Positions 1 to 5,720 of a DNA stretch of 6,829 bases are shown one piece after another. Where the stretch lies: NCBI GenBank assembly GCA_946482295.1, contig CAMLRB010000196.1, positions 1 through 6,829 of the forward strand, given 5' to 3'. Both the position numbers and the translations under genes were made by a program. The DNA comes from an uncultured Bacteriovorax sp. Its GTDB lineage: Bacteria; Bdellovibrionota; Bacteriovoracia; Bacteriovoracales; Bacteriovoracaceae. Position 1 is the stretch's first letter. Each line of letters opens with the position of its first letter. The notes beneath the pieces were generated by a model. The model made no database searches. It was not told the DNA's origin and was given only the letters and a program-made list of their open reading frames with translations.

Positions 1-2300
1 GCAATCGCCTCACTGAAAAAATGTTTTTCTACAATAATGCTCTTCATGGTGTGGCTGGATTCGTTTCATCATCCCAGGAAGTTAGCCAGCGTGAATGGGA
101 AGATTACGTTAATTCGATTTCACTTGTACGTGCTAAAGACGGAATTCGAACGATCAGTTTAATTTATCCGGAATCGGCCAAGCAGAAAGATCTTTTCTTT
201 TATGATCAAACTCAACCAGCATCACTAATTTTTAAAGATCGAACTCTATTGGAAAATCCACTCATTGCTGAAGCTTTAAACGAGTCTATGGCCTCAAGCA
301 AATTAGTGATGACAAAACCAACGCTCTTTAATCTAGGCCCAGAAAAGGCCAATATTTCATTTATAGTGATGCCAGTTTTTAAAAACGCAGTTTTTACAGG
401 ATGGGTCTTATCTAGCATAGAGTTGAGCAAAATATTTTCATCCATTATAAGTAACGGTTTCCAAAAGATTGATATCGACGTTTACTCCGGTCGAAATCTC
501 TCGCCGGAGAACCTCCTTTATCGAAACATTATCGATCCTCGATTTAGAAAAGATGAAGATTTCGACCGCAGAAGAATCAGCACACTTGATTTCTCCGGAC
601 AACAACTGACGATTTATTGGAATGAAACAACCCGATTCATTTCTTTGCACAATTCACAAAACTCTTTTTTTGTTTTAATCGGCGCCATTTTTTCTTTGGT
701 TGTAACGGGATTTATTCTCAATCTTCGAATGCTCAATATCAAAGCTCAAAAAATTGCAGATCTTAAAACGCGCGAACTTTCCGAATCTGAAGAAAAATTT
801 AAAGGACTTTTTAACAACTCAAGTGATGCAGTTTTGCTTTTTAACGATCATCGAATTTTAGATTGTAACCCCGAGAGCTTATCAGTTTTTGGAAAACATA
901 CAAAAAAAGAAATGATGATCACGCATGTCCCTTCCCTCTTCGTTGATGATTTAGATCCTGATTTTTTTAAGAAAAAAATGAAAGATGTCAAACTTCATCA
1001 GATGATTGCTTTTGAATGCCATTGTCTTCGCAATGAAGTGCCTTTTGTGGCCGAAGTCCATCTTCACTATTTAGCTTTTAAAGATCGCTTTCTTTATCAG
1101 GCCGTTGTTCGTGATATTTCAGAAAGAAAAAAAATTGAAACAAACCTCATAAAATCCAAAGAACTCGCAGAAGATGCGGCCAGAGCAAAAACAGAATTTC
1201 TCTCGACAATGAGTCACGAAATTCGTACCCCTCTCAACGGTGTCATTGGAATGATTGATGTCATTCTTGATGGAAACCCCGATTTATCAATCAAAAATGA
1301 CTTGAATACTATCAAGTACAGTGCTGATAATCTTCTTCATGTTGTTAATGGCGTGCTTGATTACAATAAAATAGAAGCGGGAAAAATGATTTTGGAGAAA
1401 AAAGCATTTTCTCTCAAATTTCTATGCGAAAACATACTTAAAATTTATACACCAAAGGCCGTTACTAAAAATATTCAGCTAAACCTTGATTTTGATGAAA
1501 ATATCCCAAATTGGATTGAAGGTGATGAGTATCGTAATTCACAAATCCTGCACAACCTTTTAAGTAATGCCCTCAAATTTACTCACGAAGGCCTTGTGAA
1601 ACTTGAAGTCCATCTTATTTCCAAAAAGGAAGACTATTGTCAGATTCGCTTCAAAATCATCGATACCGGAATCGGAATTGATCCCCAAAAACAAGCAGTC
1701 ATCTTTAAAGAATTTACTCAGGCCGAAAGTGATCACACTCGAAAATATGGAGGAACTGGTTTAGGACTTGCGATAACTAAAAGACTTATCGAAATACAAA
1801 AAGGTCATTTATCGCTTGAATCACAACCCGGAGTTGGATCAGTTTTCACTTATACTTTAAGCTTCACTCTCCCCTCTCAAGATGAAAAAATCGCTCTCAA
1901 TAGCAATTTGGTTAAATCTAAAAAAGAAAGTAGCGAACTCTTTAATGGTCAGCGTGTTCTGCTCGTTGAAGATAACGACGTTAATATTTTTGTTACGAAA
2001 AAATTTCTCGAGCGATGGAATCTCTCCGTAGACATGGCCATGAATGGTGTTGAAGCTGTGGATAAAGTGAGGGCAAACTCTTATGCTCTCGTCCTCATGG
2101 ATCTGCACATGCCTATTATGGGCGGTCTTGAGGCCACATCAGTTATTCGTAGTTTTAATAAAAATATTCCTATTATTGGTTTGTCGGCCGATGTTATGAC
2201 AGACGTCACTCAGGATCTTAAAAAAACAGGAATGAATAACTTTGTTACGAAGCCTTTTGTTCCTGAAGATTTTATTCAAATCATTCGTTCATATATTTAG
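1..2300 (+). CDS. Hybrid sensor histidine kinase (CHASE-TM-PAS-HisKA-HATPase-REC), 5' partial
   Basis: Membrane sensor kinase with its own receiver domain. The frame stays open to the window edge (codons from position 3 read N-R-L-T-E-K before the Met at 21), and the first visible residues are already inside the sensor domain, so the true start and first membrane helix lie upstream. Residues numbered from the Met at 21: about 1-200 resemble a periplasmic CHASE domain; 215-235 is a transmembrane helix; about 255-370 is a PAS/PAC domain ending in VVRDISERKK. HisKA follows with phospho-acceptor His399 (STMSHEIRTPLNG). HATPase_c shows the N box (Asn516, NALKFT), G1 (DTGIGID, 548-554), F box (Phe562, Phe565) and G2 (GGTGLGLA, 577-584). 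The C-terminal REC domain has acidic Glu650/Asp651, phospho-acceptor Asp694 (LMDLHMP), Ser722 and Lys744. No HPt or output domain is visible, so a separate phosphotransfer partner is inferred. The ligand is unknown. Phe codons are mostly TTT, unlike the next gene. Confidence 0.93.
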   Translation, partial: NRLTEKMFFYNNALHGVAGFVSSSQEVSQREWEDYVNSISLVRAKDGIRTISLIYPESAKQKDLFFYDQTQPASLIFKDRTLLENPLIAEALNESMASSKLVMTKPTLFNLGPEKANISFIVMPVFKNAVFTGWVLSSIELSKIFSSIISNGFQKIDIDVYSGRNLSPENLLYRNIIDPRFRKDEDFDRRRISTLDFSGQQLTIYWNETTRFISLHNSQNSFFVLIGAIFSLVVTGFILNLRMLNIKAQKIADLKTRELSESEEKFKGLFNNSSDAVLLFNDHRILDCNPESLSVFGKHTKKEMMITHVPSLFVDDLDPDFFKKKMKDVKLHQMIAFECHCLRNEVPFVAEVHLHYLAFKDRFLYQAVVRDISERKKIETNLIKSKELAEDAARAKTEFLSTMSHEIRTPLNGVIGMIDVILDGNPDLSIKNDLNTIKYSADNLLHVVNGVLDYNKIEAGKMILEKKAFSLKFLCENILKIYTPKAVTKNIQLNLDFDENIPNWIEGDEYRNSQILHNLLSNALKFTHEGLVKLEVHLISKKEDYCQIRFKIIDTGIGIDPQKQAVIFKEFTQAESDHTRKYGGTGLGLAITKRLIEIQKGHLSLESQPGVGSVFTYTLSFTLPSQDEKIALNSNLVKSKKESSELFNGQRVLLVEDNDVNIFVTKKFLERWNLSVDMAMNGVEAVDKVRANSYALVLMDLHMPIMGGLEATSVIRSFNKNIPIIGLSADVMTDVTQDLKKTGMNNFVTKPFVPEDFIQIIRSYI

Positions 2301-2308
2301 TTCTATAA

Positions 2309-2341
2309 AGCTCACCCTTTTTTAGCGTTTTAAAATGAGCT
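2309..2341. repeat. Imperfect inverted repeat after the kinase gene
   Basis: AGCTCA (2309-2314) and TGAGCT (2336-2341) are exact inverse complements. Inside them TTTT and AAAA can also pair if a CCC bulge is allowed. It begins nine bases after the kinase stop codon, so it may be a transcript-end structure. It is not followed by a T tract on either strand, so a classic Rho-independent terminator is not supported. Confidence 0.3.
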
Positions 2342-2401
2342 GCAAGGAATCTACGATCTATCGATTTAGGTGTTAAGAACCTGTTCCATATCATTAAATA
2401 A

Positions 2402-2430
2402 TTGACAGAATTACCCCCTTCCTTTTGAAT
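2402..2430 (+). promoter_or_regulatory. Candidate sigma70-type promoter for the PuuD-like/cytochrome pair
   Basis: A perfect -35 hexamer TTGACA (2402-2407) is followed, after 17 bases, by TTGAAT (2425-2430), which matches 4 of 6 bases of TATAAT. It lies 40 bases upstream of the start codon at 2471 in the only sizeable gap on the plus strand, and the region around it is AT-rich. Predicted from sequence only. The rest of the 170-base gap (2301-2470) holds no gene that I can see. Confidence 0.5.
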
Positions 2431-2458
2431 CAAAGGACTTACTCATTTTTTCTAGACC

Positions 2459-2463
2459 GGAGG
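2459..2463 (+). promoter_or_regulatory. Strong ribosome binding site of the PuuD-like gene
   Basis: GGAGG with 7 bases between it and the ATG at 2471, an ideal Shine-Dalgarno arrangement that fixes this start. It is embedded in a short GACC-GGA-GGTC inverted repeat (2455-2465), which is probably too small to form a stable hairpin. Confidence 0.75.
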
Positions 2464-2470
2464 TCAATCT

Positions 2471-3190
2471 ATGTCACTATTCTCAAATTCTGGATTAGAG
2501 ATGCTATTTCGCTGGGGTCACTACTTCGCGGGCGTTGTTTGGATTGGAATGCTTTATTACTTCAACTTTGTTCAAGGTGAATGGTTCAAAGAACTAGACG
2601 CTGATGAAAAAATTAAATCATCTCGTGGAGTAGCTGTGAGAACTCTTGTTCCACGTGCTCTAAAATGGTTCCGTTTCGGTGCTCTTTTCACATTCCTTAC
2701 TGGTGTTGTTCTTCTTGGATTAAAAGGACACGCATTCGGTTCAGAAATGTTCAACACTTCTTGGTGGGCCTTCATCGCAACTGGTGCTGTACTTGGAACA
2801 ATCATGTTCTTAAACGTATGGCTTATTATCTGGCCTAATCAAAAGATCGTTATCGCTTCAGCAACTCAAGTAGCAGCTGGCGGTGCCGCTCTTCCTGAAG
2901 CAGCTGCAGCTGGGGCAAAAGCTGGAAATGCTTCTCGCCACAACACACTTTTCTCACTTCCAATGCTTTTTTTCATGGGAGCAGCTTCTCACCTTCCAGC
3001 TCAAGTAAACCCAGATTATAACGGCAAAGTACTAGCTCTAGTTCTTGCTCTTATCATCGGTCTTCTTGAACTAAACGCTATTAAAGGTAAAACTGATAAC
3101 GTAAAAATCACTTCAATCATGGGTGTTACTCACATGGGTATCGTTTTGACTGCGATCCTTTACGTTGCTATTGAGTTGTTGATTAAGTAG
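2471..3190 (+). CDS. Urate_ox_N (PuuD-like) integral membrane protein without fused cytochrome domain
   Basis: A 239-residue inner-membrane protein matching the N-terminal membrane part of urate hydroxylase PuuD (Urate_ox_N, formerly DUF989). Six likely helices: about 13-34, 66-86, 97-121, 160-175, 186-204 and 215-237. Family-type motifs are visible: RWGHYFAGVVWIG in helix 1, WPNQ after helix 3, and an Ala-rich loop leading to SRHNTLFSLPMLFFMG and SH at 173-174. His17, His86, His174 and His221 lie in or beside helices and could be haem or substrate ligands (inference). Known PuuD carries a C-terminal cytochrome c and oxidises urate; here the protein ends after the membrane part and the cytochrome is the next gene, 2 bases downstream. 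Urate as substrate is unproven, because no other purine-breakdown gene is in the window. 14 of 17 Phe codons are TTC, suggesting high expression. Members of this family have sometimes been mislabelled as antitermination protein NusG, which this is not. Confidence 0.82.
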   Translation: MSLFSNSGLEMLFRWGHYFAGVVWIGMLYYFNFVQGEWFKELDADEKIKSSRGVAVRTLVPRALKWFRFGALFTFLTGVVLLGLKGHAFGSEMFNTSWWAFIATGAVLGTIMFLNVWLIIWPNQKIVIASATQVAAGGAALPEAAAAGAKAGNASRHNTLFSLPMLFFMGAASHLPAQVNPDYNGKVLALVLALIIGLLELNAIKGKTDNVKITSIMGVTHMGIVLTAILYVAIELLIK

Positions 3191-3192
3191 TT

Positions 3193-3543
3193 ATGACAAA
3201 TTTAAAATTAGGGGCGCTTTTAATAGCGCTCCTTTCACTTACTGCTTGCCAAAAAAAAGATGAGACGCCACAAGCGCCATTAAGTGATCTCGCCAAAAAA
3301 GGAAAAGGGACATACCTCGCTAATTGCATCGCTTGTCACAATCCTGATCCACGCATCGACGGAAGCATTGGCCCTGCCGTTGCGGGTGCAAGTTTGGAAC
3401 TTTTAGAAGCACGAATCATGCGCAGGGAATATCCAGCAGGCTACACGCCTAAGCGTAAATCAGATCAAATGCCAGACTTTCCTCAATTGAAAGACGACAT
3501 TCCAGGCCTTCACGCCTACCTGAATAGTTTTACGTCTAAATAA
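3193..3543 (+). CDS. Monohaem c-type cytochrome lipoprotein
   Basis: A 116-residue exported electron carrier. Residues 1-18 are a lipoprotein signal peptide ending in the lipobox LTAC, with Cys19 as lipidation site. Gln at +2 gives no inner-membrane retention signal by the E. coli rule. After a short polar linker comes one class I cytochrome c domain: the haem motif CIACH (Cys45, Cys48, His49), a Gly-Pro at 60-61, and a likely axial Met93 in QMPDFPQL. The gene starts 2 bases after the stop of the PuuD-like gene and has only a weak Shine-Dalgarno sequence, so translational coupling is likely. It probably supplies the cytochrome part that is fused to the membrane domain in classical PuuD, passing electrons from the membrane partner to the respiratory chain (inference). 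The start is supported by the signal peptide beginning right at the Met. Its 3' end overlaps ribB on the opposite strand by 8 bases. Confidence 0.88.
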   Translation: MTNLKLGALLIALLSLTACQKKDETPQAPLSDLAKKGKGTYLANCIACHNPDPRIDGSIGPAVAGASLELLEARIMRREYPAGYTPKRKSDQMPDFPQLKDDIPGLHAYLNSFTSK

Positions 3544-4132
3544 TTTCGAGAATTTCTTTGATGGAAATAAGAGGAATGCTCCACTGACGGGCAAACGCCT
3601 CAAGTTTATCACCTTTAAGCGGCTCACCGTCGCTATCAAGCGTTTCACAAAGAACAGCAACTTCGATAAGACCTGCAAGCTTCATAAGCTCTACAGAGGC
3701 CTCAGTGTGTCCTGGACGCGTCTTTAATCCACCTGGATGAGCAATCAGAGGAAAGATGTGGCCTGGGGCCGCGAAATCTGCGCGTGTGGCATTTTTATCA
3801 CTCAAAAGTTTTATCGTTGTCGCACGATCGCGTGAAGAAATCCCGGTGTGTGTTCCCGCTTTAGCATCAACTGAAATAGTGAAGGCCACTTCCATTGATC
3901 CCTTATTTTCAGGAACCATCAAATCAAGTTTCATCGCTTCAGCTTTTTTAGCTGTCATGGGCACACAGATTAAACCGCGACCATTGTTGATCATGAAGTT
4001 GACATGTGAGGAATCTACGAATTGCGCTGCCATAATAAGATCAGCTTCATCTTCACGATCTTTGTCATCACAAACAAGAACGAATCGTCCGCGCGCAAGT
4101 TCATCGAGCGCATGTTTTAGAATGTCTTTCAC
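3536..4132 (-). CDS. ribB: 3,4-dihydroxy-2-butanone 4-phosphate synthase
   Basis: Converts D-ribulose 5-phosphate to L-3,4-dihydroxy-2-butanone 4-phosphate and formate, supplying the four-carbon unit for riboflavin. Cytoplasmic and Mg-dependent. The 198-residue length fits a stand-alone RibB with no fused GTP cyclohydrolase II. Family motifs are all present: DREDEADL (25-32) with the acidic catalytic and metal residues including Glu27, THTGISSRDR (94-103), PGHIFPL (123-129), RPGHTEAS (139-146) with metal ligand His142, and LCE (161-163). The start codon is GTG, chosen because it is preceded by AAGG 9 bases upstream and the alignment with known RibB begins there. It follows the lipoprotein gene by 15 bases on the same strand, so the two are probably co-transcribed. 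No FMN riboswitch fits in that space, so FMN control at this point is not supported. It converges with the cytochrome gene. Confidence 0.96.
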   Translation of the reverse strand: MKDILKHALDELARGRFVLVCDDKDREDEADLIMAAQFVDSSHVNFMINNGRGLICVPMTAKKAEAMKLDLMVPENKGSMEVAFTISVDAKAGTHTGISSRDRATTIKLLSDKNATRADFAAPGHIFPLIAHPGGLKTRPGHTEASVELMKLAGLIEVAVLCETLDSDGEPLKGDKLEAFARQWSIPLISIKEILEII

Positions 4133-4141
4133 GGTTAGAAA

Positions 4142-4145
4142 CCTT
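4142..4145 (-). promoter_or_regulatory. Ribosome binding site supporting the GTG start of ribB
   Basis: On the minus strand the lipoprotein stop codon runs into an A tract and then AAGG, with 9 bases before the GTG at 4132. Part of the site lies in a small GGTT-TCT-AACC inverted repeat (4133-4143), too short to be confident of pairing. Confidence 0.5.
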
Positions 4146-4147
4146 TT

Positions 4148-5656
4148 TTAAGGGTGAAAGTACTGGTGGAAAGCAGGACGAGCAACGTCTTGGCCTTTCT
4201 TTAATTTCTTAAAGAGTGAAGCATCCTTCGCCCAATACGCGTCGACCGTATCATAGATTTCTTTCGGCGTCAGTGGTCTATTGTAATCTAATGAGGCCAC
4301 TTCAACTTCTTTTTGAATCGCTTCGCCTATCTTATCAAGCAACATGAAAATCTGGAGTTGTTTTGGATTCATATTAAGTGGGAGTTTTTCAGCGAGAAAC
4401 TTTCGAACAAGCGGAGTTCGTCTCATAAGCCAGATTGCACGCGATTCAACCTCCATTCTAATTGTCGAATCAAAGCGGTAACTTTCTTGTTCCATTTTTT
4501 CAAAAAGCTTCGTTAAAATGAAATCCTTTATGCGTGAATCTTCCATCTTCTTTGGATTTCTCCATTCAGCAACTAAATCAAAACGCGGATCAAATTGAAT
4601 ATCACCCGGAGAAAATGTATTAAGAGTTTTAATATTTTCTGGTGTCGCATTTACGCCGATATCCGAGAGAAAAGGAATCATTCCGGCCGTGAATTTTGAT
4701 CTGAATTTTGGAATAGTGTTATCGCCAATCATTCTAAAACCAGTGGCCACAATTTCTGAACAAAAGAGTCTTTCGTCATCATCAACATTCATTGAGAAAT
4801 CGTATTCAATATTTTTTCCAGATTCCTGAGATGTTTTTACACGCGCATAAATGGCCTCAGAAGCTTTACGGGCCTGATCAGGTTCATGAAAACGAAAGAT
4901 TGCTTCACGCGCATTTTTGCCATCTAAATGAAGGTTTAAAGGTGCAGTCACACTCCCAATTTCGATGTGTGCTTCAGTAGTATAAAGCTCTTTAGTATCT
5001 GGATCACCATAGACAAAACTCAAATGTGAGAATTGATAATCATTGCTTCCAATTCGAGCAATAGCGGCCGATGAATAAGCGTTACCACGTGAGAGAATAA
5101 CATCGCCTGAACGTAAATCTTTTGATGATTGGAACTCGTCAGCGTACTTAGGATTCACGAGTAAATAAGGAAATTCGCCCTTAAGCGATTGGTATTCTTC
5201 TGGTGGATTTTGAATACGAGTCTGACGAATTTCGATGAGGTAATCTTCAACATAACGAAGGCCTCGTAAAACATCACTGGCACTTTTTAAGCAAGCTTCA
5301 TCATTTTCGTTCGTGATTTTAAAATCGCGAAAAACTTCTTTCATCGCCAGTCGTGCTTCCCACGATGCTTGAATGTCTTGATCAATTGATTCAACGTTAT
5401 TGAGATCCTGATAGGCCGAATCGCCAGCAAGCATATAGAGTTGTTGATAAATCATTTGATAACGATCTCTACATTGAGAATGTCCATTAGATGAAAGTGA
5501 TTTATTTACAGCAAGAGTGTTTTCTAAAACATCGCTCAGGGTAAGTTCTTCAGCGCCGGCAGGTCTTCGCAATTTATTGCTTGAACAACCAAAAGATAAA
5601 ATGGTCAGTGCCGCGACTTGTGCTAAGACGCACGACTTTGAAAATCTTGAATTCAT
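4148..5656 (-). CDS. YiiX/YebB-like NlpC/P60-type cysteine hydrolase, probable lipoprotein
   Basis: A 502-residue exported protein. Residues 1-23 are a signal peptide followed by Cys24 in SFGCSSN. The -3 to -1 residues (S-F-G) are not the textbook lipobox, so lipidation is likely rather than certain. Residues about 180-365 form a circularly permuted papain-like domain of the YiiX/YebB type: GDVILSRG (184-191), catalytic His211 in FSHLSFVY, an acidic position in TEAHIEIG (227-234), and catalytic Cys299 in LFCSE. His before Cys is the expected permuted order. SPGDIQFDPRFDLVAEWRN (349-367) closes the domain. About 150 residues precede it and about 135 follow, mostly helical and charged, with no domain that I recognise. 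The substrate is unknown: members of the wider superfamily act on peptide, amide or lipid bonds, so a cell-wall or envelope role is only inferred. A strong ribosome site lies 7 bases before the ATG, inside a perfect palindrome. ribB follows 15 bases later; asd lies upstream on the same strand. Confidence 0.82.
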   Translation of the reverse strand: MNSRFSKSCVLAQVAALTILSFGCSSNKLRRPAGAEELTLSDVLENTLAVNKSLSSNGHSQCRDRYQMIYQQLYMLAGDSAYQDLNNVESIDQDIQASWEARLAMKEVFRDFKITNENDEACLKSASDVLRGLRYVEDYLIEIRQTRIQNPPEEYQSLKGEFPYLLVNPKYADEFQSSKDLRSGDVILSRGNAYSSAAIARIGSNDYQFSHLSFVYGDPDTKELYTTEAHIEIGSVTAPLNLHLDGKNAREAIFRFHEPDQARKASEAIYARVKTSQESGKNIEYDFSMNVDDDERLFCSEIVATGFRMIGDNTIPKFRSKFTAGMIPFLSDIGVNATPENIKTLNTFSPGDIQFDPRFDLVAEWRNPKKMEDSRIKDFILTKLFEKMEQESYRFDSTIRMEVESRAIWLMRRTPLVRKFLAEKLPLNMNPKQLQIFMLLDKIGEAIQKEVEVASLDYNRPLTPKEIYDTVDAYWAKDASLFKKLKKGQDVARPAFHQYFHP

Positions 5657-5658
5657 CC

Positions 5659-5696
5659 TGAATCCTCCCTTTAGAAAAGTATAAAGGGAGGATTCA
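5659..5696. repeat. Perfect 15-bp palindrome that can hide the lipoprotein ribosome site
   Basis: Arms 5659-5673 and 5682-5696 are exact inverse complements over 15 bases, with an 8-base loop (5674-5681). Read on the minus strand, the first arm contains CCTCCC and the second contains GGGAGG, the Shine-Dalgarno sequence of the lipoprotein gene. On the minus strand the structure is followed by GG and the ATG, with no U tract; on the plus strand only TTTC follows. It is therefore more likely a translational or operator element than a Rho-independent terminator. Confidence 0.85.
5664..5669 (-). promoter_or_regulatory. Ribosome binding site of the YiiX-like lipoprotein gene
   Basis: GGGAGG on the minus strand with 7 bases before the ATG at 5656, near-ideal strength. 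It lies fully within the start-proximal arm of the 15-bp palindrome, so it would be paired in any RNA that carries both arms. Confidence 0.8.
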
Positions 5697-5706
5697 TTTC
5701 ACTCAA
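5678..5706 (-). promoter_or_regulatory. Candidate sigma70-type promoter for the lipoprotein-ribB unit
   Basis: On the minus strand, TTGAGT (5701-5706, 4 of 6 to consensus) and TATACT (5678-5683, 5 of 6) are separated by exactly 17 bases. The -10 element sits in the palindrome loop and the predicted start falls near 5671, inside the second arm. The leader would be only about 15 bases and would lack the first arm. Prediction from sequence only. Confidence 0.55.
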
Positions 5707-5720
5707 GTAGGTGGAAAGTT

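Noticed and set aside
21..23. ATG at 21 as the start of the kinase
   Set aside because: The frame is open to the window edge, the ATG would begin in the middle of the CHASE-like domain without a first membrane helix, and there is no Shine-Dalgarno sequence before it.
2345..2356. A 12-base match between the gap after the kinase and ribB (4009-4020)
   Set aside because: About one 12-base match is expected by chance in a window this size, and nothing around the two sites is shared.
3251..3258. Run of eight A in the cytochrome gene just after the lipobox, a possible slippage or phase-variation site
   Set aside because: It encodes Lys-Lys in frame, and a similar A8 run occurs in the kinase at about 1127-1134; such runs are expected in AT-rich DNA.
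3503..3525. Small inverted repeats (AGGC/GCCT, CAGG/CCTG) near the end of the cytochrome gene as a terminator
   Set aside because: The stems are only four bases, inside coding sequence, with no T tract after them.
4133..4147. FMN riboswitch upstream of ribB
   Set aside because: Only 15 bases separate ribB from the preceding gene, far too short for an FMN riboswitch, and no such element is apparent in the 64-base gap further upstream.
3756..4151. 131-codon plus-strand open frame
   Set aside because: It lies entirely antisense to ribB and its start region, which has full family motifs; the translation is Ser/Arg-rich with no recognisable domain.
5659..5696. Rho-independent terminator of asd
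   Set aside because: The stem is strong, but on the minus strand it is followed by GGATGAATTC with no T tract, so the basic requirement is missing. Rho-assisted pausing is not excluded.
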